Of a DNA stretch of 64,000 nucleotides, positions 34,591-42,612 are shown piece after piece (the first letter of the stretch is position 1; every line of letters starts with the position of its first letter). Made by a program: the position numbers and the translations under genes. This DNA comes from Nocardia speluncae NBRC 108251 (GTDB taxonomy: Bacteria > Actinomycetota > Actinomycetes > Mycobacteriales > Mycobacteriaceae). Where the stretch lies: NCBI RefSeq assembly GCF_001613245.1, contig NZ_BDBZ01000001.1, positions 124,001 to 188,000 of the forward strand. Reading direction: 5' to 3'. The notes under the pieces are model-generated. The model saw nothing but the letters and a program-made list of their open reading frames with translations. It did no database searches and had not been told where the DNA came from.

Positions 34591-35684
34591 GTGGCCGGCC
34601 TCGGCGCGATCGACGCGGACAACCGCCAGCCCGTGCCGAGCGGCCCGTAGTGCAGGTCGCCGCCCACGGTACTCAGTCGTTCGCGCATACCCGTCAAGCC
34701 GAAACCGCCGCCACCCGCCGGATGGGTGGCTCGGGTGTTGTTGTCGATGCGCACTTGTACCGCCCCGTTTCCCGTGACCCGCGCCAGCACCGTCACCGTC
34801 GCACCCGGACCGGCATGTTTGACGGCGTTGGTGATACCTTCCTGGACCGTCCGGTGCAGGACAAGCCGGCGCACTCCGTCCAGTCCGGCGAGCGCCGCAT
34901 CGATCTCGCACTCCGCGTGCAGACCGGCCCGGCGGGCCTGTTCCACCATCGTCTCGATCAGCTCGGGCAGCGGCCGGTCCCCGGCGAGCGTCGCTCCGCT
35001 GCTCTCCGGCGAGCCGTCCTCCCGCAGCACATTCATCAGATCGTGCAGGTCGCGCAGCGCGGAATCGGCGGTGCCGTGGATATCGGTGAGCAGCTCCGTT
35101 GTCTGCGCGCTTCCGAGTTCGGGCAGGTGGCGGGCCATACCCACGCGCACCAGGATGGCCGATACGTGGTGGGCGACGATATCGTGCAGATCCCGCGCGA
35201 TCTGTACCCGTTCGGCCCGGCGGGCCGCCTGCGCGGACAGGACAGCGTTTCGTTCGGCGACCGCCACGCGCCGCCGCAGGTTCGCGAGATAGCCGCCCAG
35301 TAGTGCCGGCAAGGCGACCAGAAGGAGCAGGCGATAGAACAGCGGCACCGAACCCGGTGTGCGATACCAGATCTCGAGTATTACGTAGGCGATCGTCAGC
35401 ACCGTGCTGCCCAGGGCCAGATCGCGGCCGCGGCCGCGCAACGCGAGCTCGAACAGCGCCACGGCTGCCCCCGCTTTGACTGCGATACCTGCGTCCGGAG
35501 CGAACCCGTGTGCCGCCACCAGCAATACCGCTTGTGCCCACAGAGACACCCCCGGCCACCGGGCGGCGGCGAGCAGCAGTCCGCCGGACAAGGCCGCCAC
35601 CGCCGCCGCGTCCACACCCCCGCCCCGCGCCAGCACATACCCGACCGCGATCGGTACAGCGGCCATCCGCCAGAGCACGGTCAC
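34587..35684 (-). CDS. HisKA_3-type sensor histidine kinase
   Basis: A 365-residue membrane histidine kinase of the NarX/DesK class. The N-terminal 135 residues are hydrophobic with about five helices and little extracytoplasmic loop, suggesting intramembrane sensing. The dimerisation helix carries the phospho-acceptor H167 in ARDLHDIVAHHV. The ATPase domain ends with the N-box ITNAVKHAGPG and the G-box GGGFGLTGMRERL. GTG at 35684 overlaps the SDR stop as GTGA. Confidence 0.92.
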   Translation of the reverse strand: MTVLWRMAAVPIAVGYVLARGGGVDAAAVAALSGGLLLAAARWPGVSLWAQAVLLVAAHGFAPDAGIAVKAGAAVALFELALRGRGRDLALGSTVLTIAYVILEIWYRTPGSVPLFYRLLLLVALPALLGGYLANLRRRVAVAERNAVLSAQAARRAERVQIARDLHDIVAHHVSAILVRVGMARHLPELGSAQTTELLTDIHGTADSALRDLHDLMNVLREDGSPESSGATLAGDRPLPELIETMVEQARRAGLHAECEIDAALAGLDGVRRLVLHRTVQEGITNAVKHAGPGATVTVLARVTGNGAVQVRIDNNTRATHPAGGGGFGLTGMRERLSTVGGDLHYGPLGTGWRLSASIAPRPAT

Positions 35685-36652
35685 CCCTGATCGGGGAAGC
35701 CCGGCGGCATCGTCATCTTGCCGCCACTGAGCGGCGACCCACCCACCAGAACGGTGGAACCGGTCATATAGCCGAAATCGTCGGAGCACAATGCGAGGAT
35801 GGCACGTGCGATCTCGTCGGGGGTCGCCATCCGGGCGAGGGCCGGGACATTCAGCGGACCCCACGCATTGCGGAATGCCTCCCACATCGCGTCGGGGAGT
35901 CCGGGCGGCCGCACCAGTGCAGTATCGGTGGTGCCGGGCGCGATGGCATTCACCCGGATGCCGCGCGACCCGTAGTCCAGCGCGACGGCATCCACGATGC
36001 CCTGGATGGCCTGTTTGCTCGCGCTGTACGCCACACCACCCGGGCGCCGTGATTCGGAGGAGGTGCACAGGATCACGCCGCCGCCGGACCGTAGCAGCAG
36101 GGGTACCTCGTGCTTGATGGAAAGGAAGACACCGCGCACATTGGTGTCGAGTACTTCGTCGAACTGGTCGAGGGCCATCTCGTGCGCGGGTGCGGTGCGC
36201 GAGACTCCCGCATTGTTCACCGCGATATCGAGACGGCCGAAAGCCCGGTCGACCTCGGCGACCAGACCTGCCACATCCGACGGCACGCGGACGTCGGCGC
36301 GGACGTAGCGGACGTCGCGGCCGAGCGATCGTGCGATATCGCGTCCCAGGTGTTCACGGCGGCCGCAGAACACCACGGATGCGCCTTCCGCGGCGAACGC
36401 CCGGACGGCCGCCTCGCCGATGCCCGACGTTCCACCGGTGACCAATACGACCTGTCCGCCGAAGCGTCCGCTCGGTGCGGTGGCAGGCAGCGGCGCGGTG
36501 GGCGGGGTGCGTAGATAGGCCGGTACGGTCGTGCCCGCCGTGACGGCCGCCGCGCCCGTCGCCGCCGCGGCCAGGCCCATGAACGTCCGGCGGGAGCGGC
36601 TCGGCTGTGCCGGATCGCCCGGCGTCGACGGGGTTTCCTTCTCGTCTTCCAT
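35681..36652 (-). CDS. Short-chain dehydrogenase with Tat-type signal
   Basis: A 323-residue classical SDR with cofactor motif TGGTSGIG (72-79), NNAGVS, and the catalytic S and YSASK (Y-x-x-x-K). Unusually, the first 60 residues resemble a twin-arginine signal: SRSRRTFMGLAAA followed by a hydrophobic Ala-rich segment and a Pro/Ala linker. It would therefore be exported folded with its cofactor, or membrane-tethered. It is the first gene of an operon with a histidine kinase and response regulator, each overlapping by 4 bp, so it may generate or modify the sensed signal. Confidence 0.85.
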   Translation of the reverse strand: MEDEKETPSTPGDPAQPSRSRRTFMGLAAAATGAAAVTAGTTVPAYLRTPPTAPLPATAPSGRFGGQVVLVTGGTSGIGEAAVRAFAAEGASVVFCGRREHLGRDIARSLGRDVRYVRADVRVPSDVAGLVAEVDRAFGRLDIAVNNAGVSRTAPAHEMALDQFDEVLDTNVRGVFLSIKHEVPLLLRSGGGVILCTSSESRRPGGVAYSASKQAIQGIVDAVALDYGSRGIRVNAIAPGTTDTALVRPPGLPDAMWEAFRNAWGPLNVPALARMATPDEIARAILALCSDDFGYMTGSTVLVGGSPLSGGKMTMPPGFPDQG

Positions 36653-36822
36653 AGTGGAATCGTCGCTTCGGCGGGTCCGGGCCGGTACCTACCTTCGGCC
36701 GGACTTCGGTTCCGACGGCTGCGCCGCCCGAACGCGCCCCGGAGTATGTTCGCCGGGAGAGGGCCGGAACTCGCGCCATGCGCTCCGGCCGGCCGTACCG
36801 CACCGGAACGAAGGAGCTTACT

Positions 36823-37479
36823 GTGCCGAGGGAACTGGACCTGACCACGGACGAACTGCTGACGACCACGCGAGCGGTACGTAAACGGCTCGACCTCGAG
36901 CGTGAGGTCCCCCTCGAGGTGGTCCGGGAATGTATCGAACTGGCGGTGCAGGCGCCGAGCGGGTCGAACCGGCAGGGCTGGCACTGGGTCGTCGTCACCG
37001 ATCCCGCGCCGCGGCGAGCCCTGGGAGAGCTCTACCGCAAGGCGTTCGAGGAATACGCGTCCTCCCGGTATTTTCCCGGTAACCAGATCAGCGGTGATAC
37101 CGCAGCGGACGCGGCCCGGCAGCGCGTCGCAGATTCCGCGCGCTATCTGGCCGAGAAGATGGGGGAGGTACCGGTTCTGGTGATCCCGTGCCAATCCGGC
37201 CGGCTGGACAACGCGTCGAGTGCGGACAGTGCGTCGTATTGGGGTTCGCTGTTTCCCGCAGCCTGGAGCTTCTGCCTGGCGGCGCGTTCACGTGGGCTCG
37301 GAACATCCTGGACCACACTGCATTTGCGATACGAGCGGGAAGCGGCCGAAATTCTCGGTATTCCCTATGACAAGGTGTCCCAGGGGGCGCTGCTGCCGGT
37401 GGCTTACACATCGGGCACGGATTTCAAACCCGCTGCGCGGACCGATCTGGACCGGATCGTGCACATCGACGGATGGTAG
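36823..37479 (+). CDS. Nitroreductase-family flavoprotein
   Basis: A 218-residue FMN-dependent nitroreductase. The N-terminal TTRAVRKRLDL and the PSGSNRQGWHWVVVTD segment are the standard FMN-phosphate contacts, and LGTSWTTLHLRYEREAAEILGIPYD is the family C-terminal core. GTG at 36823 has a GAAGGAG ribosome site. It is transcribed divergently from the SDR operon and probably uses NAD(P)H to reduce nitroaromatics, quinones or a natural flavin-linked substrate. Confidence 0.87.
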   Translation: MPRELDLTTDELLTTTRAVRKRLDLEREVPLEVVRECIELAVQAPSGSNRQGWHWVVVTDPAPRRALGELYRKAFEEYASSRYFPGNQISGDTAADAARQRVADSARYLAEKMGEVPVLVIPCQSGRLDNASSADSASYWGSLFPAAWSFCLAARSRGLGTSWTTLHLRYEREAAEILGIPYDKVSQGALLPVAYTSGTDFKPAARTDLDRIVHIDGW

Positions 37480-37638
37480 GGAACCGGGGCAGGCATCGCA
37501 TCGGCCCGCTACCCGCCGCAGCCGTATGAAGCGTCGGGGTGTCTGATCGTCCGTGAATCATTGCTGCGTACACTGCATTTCGCGACCTCGTGGGCCGGGG
37601 TGCGGGAGCCCGGTGGCGGGTACCGGTCGGTAGGTCAC

Positions 37639-37662
37639 GTTTCGATCACGCCGAAACGGGTA
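37639..37662 (+). promoter_or_regulatory. SigF/SigB-type promoter upstream of the sigma factor gene
   Basis: GTTT at 37639-37642 and GGGTA at 37658-37662 are separated by exactly 15 bp, matching the SigF/SigB consensus GTTT-N15-GGGTA without mismatch. It lies 46 bp before the sigma factor start codon and predicts autoregulation. Confidence 0.75.
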
Positions 37663-37708
37663 GTTCTGAAGGAAGTCGAGCCGATTGGGAACACCCGAGG
37701 AGCCCCCG

Positions 37709-38578
37709 ATGAACGAACCGACCGCAGCCACCATCGACACACCCGCCGCCGCGAGGCGCACCGCCCGACCCGGGCGGGCACCCGGCGGGGACAGCTATGA
37801 CAATCTCGAACCCTGCTTCGACGAATTGGCGCGCCTGGACCACGACGACCCGCGCCGACCGGAGATCCGTACCGAAATCGTGCACCGGGGCCTTCCGCTG
37901 GCCGACCACATCGCCCGGCGGTTCAGCGGTCGCGGCGAAGCGTTCGACGATCTGCTCCAGATCGCCCGGATGGGCCTGGTGCAGGCCGTGGACCGCTTCG
38001 ATACGAGCCGGGGCAGTTCGTTCCTGTCGTTCGCCGTGCCCACCATCATGGGCGAGGTACGCCGCCATTTCCGCGACCACACCTGGGCCGTGCGGGTACC
38101 CCGCGGGACCAAGGAACTGCATCTGCGTATCGGCCCGGCCTCCGAAGCACTGTTCCAGCGGCTCGGCCGCCCGCCGACCGCCCGCGATCTCGCCGCGGAA
38201 CTCGGGGCGGAACTGACCGAGGTCACCCAGGCCCTGATTGCCGGTAACGGGCACACCAGCAACTCCCTCGACGCCGCGGTTCGTGAGCACGACGACGAAA
38301 CGCCGCCCCCGGCCGTGCTCACCAGGCTGGGCACCGAAGAACCCTGCTACGGACTGCTCGAGGACGCCATGGCGGTACGTCCGCTCATCGAGCAGCTGCC
38401 GCGCCGCGAACGCCAAATCCTCGTCTGGCGCTACTTCGGCAGTATGACGCAGAACCAGATCGCCCAGCGGCTGGGGATTTCGCAGATGCAGGTCTCCCGG
38501 ATTCTTACCAAAACCCTGAAAAATCTGCGAGAACAGGCTCTCGCGGAACCGGGAACCGCCGGCTCGATGGCCGCCTGA
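37709..38578 (+). CDS. SigB/SigF-type alternative sigma factor
   Basis: A 289-residue sigma factor of the SigB/F/G group. Region 2 spans about 55-125 with DDLLQIARMGLVQAVDRFD and FAVPTIMGEVRRHFRD; region 3 follows; region 4 is LPRRERQILVWRYFGSMTQNQIAQRLGISQMQVSRIL. The ATG at 37709 has a CGAGGAG site; the TTG at 37685 is less likely. No anti-sigma (RsbW-like) gene is adjacent, although the promoter upstream matches its own consensus. A csbD-like gene at 30265 with a similar promoter is a candidate regulon member. Confidence 0.9.
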   Translation: MNEPTAATIDTPAAARRTARPGRAPGGDSYDNLEPCFDELARLDHDDPRRPEIRTEIVHRGLPLADHIARRFSGRGEAFDDLLQIARMGLVQAVDRFDTSRGSSFLSFAVPTIMGEVRRHFRDHTWAVRVPRGTKELHLRIGPASEALFQRLGRPPTARDLAAELGAELTEVTQALIAGNGHTSNSLDAAVREHDDETPPPAVLTRLGTEEPCYGLLEDAMAVRPLIEQLPRRERQILVWRYFGSMTQNQIAQRLGISQMQVSRILTKTLKNLREQALAEPGTAGSMAA

Positions 38579-38595
38579 GCGAAAGCGACCGGCGG

Positions 38596-40143
38596 CTATC
38601 CCGGCAGCGGGATCGTGACCACGAAACGAGCCCCGACGGGTACCCCGTTCTCGACCCGGATCGACCCGCCGTGACGCTCGACCACATCGCGGACGATCGC
38701 CAATCCCAGACCGGCTCCGCCGTCGTCGCGGCTGCGGGCTTCGTCGAGCCGGACGAAACGCTGGAATATCCGTTCCCGATCCGCTTCGGGCACCCCGGCC
38801 CCGTCGTCGGCGACCACAAGCACCACGGCCCCGTCCACGCATTCCAGCGAGACCCGGATCAGAGTCGCGGTATGCCGCTGCGCATTGTCGACCAGGTTGC
38901 CCAGTACGCGGGACAGCTGAGTGCCGCTACCGGTGAGCACGACCGGCTCGTCCGGCAGCGTGGTCTGCACCGGGACGCGGTCGCCGCTACGCCGCGACAA
39001 TTCGTCGGCGACGAGCGCCACCATATCCACCTGGCCGGGTCGCGGCCGTTCCCCGGCGTCGAGGCGGGCGAGCAGTAGCAGATCCGTCGCCAAATGTTCC
39101 AGGCGCACGGTATCGCCGAGCAGGCCGTCGAGCTCGAGCAGATTCGGATGCGCCTGCGCCACCTCGAGCTGAACCCGCAGACTGGCGATCGGGCTACGCA
39201 ATTCGTGCGCCGCATCGGCGATGAACCGGCGCTGCCGGTCGGCGGATTGCTCCAACGCCGCCAGAGTGTCGTTGGTCGTCTCCGCCAGTCGGGCGATCTC
39301 GTCCCGCGCCGGTGGTTCGGGTACACGCCGGGAGAGATCGCCGTGCATGATCTCGGCGAGTTCGCGGCGGATGGCTTCCACCGGGCGTAACGCGCGCCGG
39401 GTGACGAACCAGGTGACTACGGACACCACCGCCAGCACCGGGAGCAGGCCGAGAAGCATGGCCCGCCGGGCGTCGGCGACCGCACTGTCGGCGGTATCGA
39501 GCGCGGCGCCCGCATAGACGGTGACCGCTTGCCCGTCGGCGGTGGTCGCGGCGAGCGCGGCGACCCGGAAGTGGTCGGGGGTCGAAGCATCGCCTACCCG
39601 CAGGTATGCCTCGCCCAGGACGGCTTCGGTGGTCGACGGCGCCGCGGCGACAGCCCTTCCCGTCGAGGCATGGATACCTGCGCCGGTAGCGGCGTCCGGG
39701 GCCGCGATGGCGTCGCCGTCGGATTCCTCGTCGGATTCCTCGTCCGAATCGTCGTCCTCGTCCTCCTCGTCGTCGTCCTCGTCGTCCTCCGCCTCGGATT
39801 CGTCCGCCCCGTACGGACCGAAATCGGCCATCGGCCGCCGGCCGCGCAGTTCGTCGTCGGCGGCTAGCACCCGGCCGTCCGGTGCGACGATCTGCACCGG
39901 TTCGTCATCCGGATCGGGGAACCGCAAGGTCGCGAGATCGGTTCCGCGGCCGATCCGGTCGGCGATATCGCGGGCGGTGTGTTCGGCCTGGGTGCTCGCG
40001 CTCTCGACGAGATTGTCGCGCAGCACCACGAGTACGATCAGGCCCGCCGCCACCAATGCCACAGCCACGACAGCTGTAGCGGCGGTGGTGGTGCGGGCCC
40101 GCACCGAACTCCACCACCGGCGGCGCTGGGTGCGTTCAGCCAC
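38596..40143 (-). CDS. Sensor histidine kinase with acidic extracytoplasmic domain
   Basis: A 515-residue HisKA-type kinase. Helix 1 spans about 19-43 and helix 2 about 228-248, with a 185-residue sensor loop between. The loop contains an unbroken acidic stretch at residues 113-144, nearly all Asp, Glu and Ser. HAMP at about 250-300 and phospho-acceptor H313 (AAHELRSP) follow, then the N-box NLVDNAQRH and G-boxes. GTG at 40143 overlaps the response regulator by 8 bp. The acidic loop could bind cations such as Ca or Mg, or cationic peptides; that is inference. Confidence 0.92.
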   Translation of the reverse strand: MAERTQRRRWWSSVRARTTTAATAVVAVALVAAGLIVLVVLRDNLVESASTQAEHTARDIADRIGRGTDLATLRFPDPDDEPVQIVAPDGRVLAADDELRGRRPMADFGPYGADESEAEDDEDDDEEDEDDDSDEESDEESDGDAIAAPDAATGAGIHASTGRAVAAAPSTTEAVLGEAYLRVGDASTPDHFRVAALAATTADGQAVTVYAGAALDTADSAVADARRAMLLGLLPVLAVVSVVTWFVTRRALRPVEAIRRELAEIMHGDLSRRVPEPPARDEIARLAETTNDTLAALEQSADRQRRFIADAAHELRSPIASLRVQLEVAQAHPNLLELDGLLGDTVRLEHLATDLLLLARLDAGERPRPGQVDMVALVADELSRRSGDRVPVQTTLPDEPVVLTGSGTQLSRVLGNLVDNAQRHTATLIRVSLECVDGAVVLVVADDGAGVPEADRERIFQRFVRLDEARSRDDGGAGLGLAIVRDVVERHGGSIRVENGVPVGARFVVTIPLPG

Positions 40144-40813
40144 GGTCGCCCGCCAACCGGTATCCCGCGCCACGGACGGTATGAATGGTGCGGCACCCGA
40201 AGGGGGCGTCGATCTTGCGGCGCAGGGCGCTGATGTAGACCTCCACGATATTCGGGTCGCCGTCGTAGGCGAAATCCCAGACGTGACAGAGGATATCGGC
40301 CTTGGAGACCACGTCGCCCGCTCGCACCGCGAGGTGCTCGAGTACCGCGAATTCCTTGGCGGTGAGCGTGATGTCGCGGTCACCGCGGCGGCAGGTGTGA
40401 CTGCCGGGATCCACCAGCAGATCACCCACGCGCAACACCTGGGCGCCGCCGCGGGTCCGGCGGCGCAGCAGCGCACGGATACGGGCCACCAGCACCACAT
40501 AGGAGAAGGGTTTGCGCAGATAGTCGTCCGCGCCGGTATCGAGACCCTCGGCCTCGTCGTATTCGCCGTCCTTGGCGGTGAGCATCAGCACGGGCGTCTC
40601 GTGCCCCGCCGCGCGCAGTGTTTCGCAGACCCGGTAGCCGTTCATCCCCGGCAGCATGATGTCGAGGACGATCAGGTCGTAGTCGGTACTGGTGGCCCGG
40701 TGCAGGCCGGTGACACCGTCGTGGGCCACATCCACGGCGAACCCCTCGGCGCACAGTCCCTTTGCCAGTGTGTGGGCCAGACGCTTCTCGTCCTCCACGA
40801 TCAGCAGACGCAT
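40136..40813 (-). CDS. OmpR-type response regulator
   Basis: A 225-residue response regulator. The receiver domain has phospho-acceptor D51 (VLDIMLPG) with acidic pocket ED at 7-8. The C-terminal winged helix carries DVVSKADILCHVWDFAYDGDPNIVEVYISALRRKID. It is co-transcribed with the acidic-loop kinase. Three direct TTCAG repeats in front of it, shared with the divergent PepSY gene, are likely its own binding site. Confidence 0.92.
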   Translation of the reverse strand: MRLLIVEDEKRLAHTLAKGLCAEGFAVDVAHDGVTGLHRATSTDYDLIVLDIMLPGMNGYRVCETLRAAGHETPVLMLTAKDGEYDEAEGLDTGADDYLRKPFSYVVLVARIRALLRRRTRGGAQVLRVGDLLVDPGSHTCRRGDRDITLTAKEFAVLEHLAVRAGDVVSKADILCHVWDFAYDGDPNIVEVYISALRRKIDAPFGCRTIHTVRGAGYRLAGDRG

Positions 40814-40846
40814 TCGTCAAGAGTGTCAGATCATTGCTGAAACGAT

Positions 40847-40873
40847 CTTCAGGTGGCTTCAGGCGGGTTTCAG
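40847..40873. promoter_or_regulatory. TTCAG direct repeats, likely OmpR-type regulator site
   Basis: Three copies of (C/T)TTCAG occur at 40847-40852, 40857-40862 and 40868-40873, spaced 10 and 11 bp, i.e. one helical turn. An inverted CTGAA lies just upstream near 40837. The array sits between the response regulator and PepSY genes, as expected for an OmpR-type regulator controlling both. Confidence 0.65.
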
Positions 40874-40924
40874 CATCCAGTTGCCACAGTGGTGGAACAT
40901 TCGCTCACACAGGAGGTTTGCACC

Positions 40925-41281
40925 ATGGGAACATTTTTCCGCCACGCGGCTTCGGCCATGCGCTGGTTACTGGTCGGCGCGGTGGTGGCGGGGGTGGCGG
41001 TCGGTGCCTGCCTCGGCGTCGTCGCGGTCGCCACCGGTCCCGGCGCCTACGAGGACGGTGCGCCATGGTCGCTGGTGGCCGCCCCGGGTATTGATCGGCA
41101 GACGGCTATGGACACCGCGGTCGCCGAGGTTCCCGGCAGCAGGGCAGTTTCGGCGGAACTCGATTCCGAGCGGCATATCACCGTGTGGGAGGTGGAGGTC
41201 GTGACACCGGACGGGGTGGAGTACGAGGTATCGGTCGACGCGAACACCGGTGCTGTCGTCGGGACTGCCGAACACGACTGA
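40925..41281 (+). CDS. Small PepSY-domain protein
   Basis: A 118-residue protein with one N-terminal membrane segment (WLLVGAVVAGVAVGACLGVVAVA) and a PepSY domain: IDRQTAMDTAVAEVPGSRAVSAELD, then WEVEVVTPDGVEYEVSVDANTGAVVG. PepSY domains often inhibit proteases or feed signals to two-component systems outside the membrane. The start has a perfect AGGAGG site. It is divergent from the response regulator/kinase pair, and shared TTCAG repeats suggest it is a target or a feedback input. Confidence 0.85.
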   Translation: MGTFFRHAASAMRWLLVGAVVAGVAVGACLGVVAVATGPGAYEDGAPWSLVAAPGIDRQTAMDTAVAEVPGSRAVSAELDSERHITVWEVEVVTPDGVEYEVSVDANTGAVVGTAEHD

Positions 41282-41343
41282 CCCCAGGTACCTGTCTCGC
41301 GATAGCCCTCGAACATGAGCCGGTGAAATCAGCGGCATAGCAG

Positions 41344-41377
41344 GGACCCCGTATCCGACAACTCGGATACGGGGTCC
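41344..41377. terminator. Strong terminator hairpin after PepSY gene
   Basis: A perfect 15 bp stem (GGACCCCGTATCCGA with its reverse complement) closes over the 4 nt loop CAAC, followed by TTCGTC. It lies 62 bp after the PepSY stop codon. It is the strongest hairpin seen near any gene end in this window. Confidence 0.85.
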
Positions 41378-41650
41378 TTCGTCGTGGGCTCCACTGGATA
41401 CAAGCAGTTCGAAAGGGTCCACGGCGATCGCTTGCGCTTGTGATGCCGGTGTGCAGGGCGACGTGAACCTGCTCGGCGTCGGAGCACCGGAAATTGCCGT
41501 GTGGCGGGCGGCCTGGGTGGTTTGGCAGGGCAGAGTTTACCGCCGCAGGGAAGCCGGCCGAGAGTTTGTGTCGGTAAACAACGTACCGTTAAGTGGCGGC
41601 ATAAAAGCCCGCAGGATGCGGCGCTCCGTGGACAGCGAGAGGAGATCGCG

Positions 41651-41710
41651 ATGGGAAACCGATTCCTGGGTTTCATGATGTTGATGTTCGGCGCCATGAT
41701 GCTGATGTAG
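41651..41710 (+). CDS. 19-residue methionine-rich mini-protein
   Basis: A very short ORF reads MGNRFLGFMMLMFGAMMLM. It has a strong AGAGGAG ribosome site at 41638-41644 and a TAG stop. Seven of 19 residues are methionine and the rest are nearly all hydrophobic, with one Arg near the N terminus, fitting a membrane-inserted peptide. It sits about 270 bp after the hairpin that ends the PepSY gene, with its own AT-richer leader, and is convergent with the dienelactone hydrolase gene. I know of no characterised family; translation is inferred from the start context only. Confidence 0.6.
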   Translation: MGNRFLGFMMLMFGAMMLM

Positions 41711-41743
41711 CGGGCACCGCAGGTCTGCCGCGAGGGTGCATAT

Positions 41744-42463
41744 TCAGTCGTCTGTCCCGGGGTCGCGCAGATGCGCGTCGAAGAAAGCGGTGATGCGGTG
41801 CCAGGCGTCCTCGGATTCGGGCTCGGAGTAGGCCAGCCCCGCCACACGTTCCACCACGCGTAACGGCGCCGGTGTGGGCCAATTGTTCATGAACGAGTGG
41901 CCCACACCCGGGTATTCGTGCACATCGTGCGGTACATCGCCTGCGGTGAGTACCTTCTCCAGCTTCGCCGCGGCGCCGGGCAGCATCCGGTCGCGCGCCC
42001 CGTAACTGGCCACGGTCGGGCACGCGTCGCGTAATGCGTCCACGCCCTGGGGTGCGACACCGTAATTGGGTGCCGTCGCGTCGAATACCCCGCGAGGCGC
42101 CAGCAGCAGGCAGAACCCGCCGCCCATACAGAACCCGGCAGAAGCCACCCGGCCGGTACACCGCCGGTCGGCGGCCAGATGGTCACGGGCGGCAACAATA
42201 TCGTCGACGGCGTCACCGTCCCCCGCCGCCAGCGCCCGGAATGTACGCACCACACAGCCGACCCGGTTACCGCGCCGGAACAGTGCGGGCGCGAGCGTCA
42301 GAAAGCCGTGGCCCGCGAAACGATCGGTGATACGCCGGATATCGCCGCTGAGCCCCAGCGCATCGTGCACAACCACCACCGCCGGCCACGGCCCAGCGGA
42401 CTCGGGAACGGCGAGATACCCGGGCAGCGGGCCGCGCGGGGCGGGAAATTCGATCATCGGCAC
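41744..42463 (-). CDS. Dienelactone hydrolase-family protein
   Basis: A 239-residue alpha/beta hydrolase of the dienelactone hydrolase family. The nucleophile is the cysteine of GFCMGGGF (G-x-C-x-G), with a likely His in VGHSFMN and an Asp in YGARDRMLPG. GTG at 42463 is chosen for its GAGGAG site 7 nt upstream, rather than the longer frame to 42511. Family members open lactones in aromatic breakdown, but many actinobacterial ones are general esterases; the substrate is not assignable. Confidence 0.85.
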   Translation of the reverse strand: MPMIEFPAPRGPLPGYLAVPESAGPWPAVVVVHDALGLSGDIRRITDRFAGHGFLTLAPALFRRGNRVGCVVRTFRALAAGDGDAVDDIVAARDHLAADRRCTGRVASAGFCMGGGFCLLLAPRGVFDATAPNYGVAPQGVDALRDACPTVASYGARDRMLPGAAAKLEKVLTAGDVPHDVHEYPGVGHSFMNNWPTPAPLRVVERVAGLAYSEPESEDAWHRITAFFDAHLRDPGTDD

Positions 42464-42612
42464 GGGGCTGCTCCTCGCGGACGGGGTCATCGAGTTTTTC
42501 GATGCTCCCACATACCGTCCCGCCTGCTGCCACGCTGTATCCGCCGAGTCGTCGCCGACATTCGCCCGCCGGACGGGCTCGGCCGCTCATTTGTACCGGA
42601 TACCCTCGACAG

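Noticed and set aside
39712..39807. Repetitive GA/TC-rich stretch that resembles a short tandem repeat or CRISPR-like array
   Set aside because: It is explained by consecutive Asp/Glu/Ser codons in the kinase gene; there are no separate spacers or conserved unit length.
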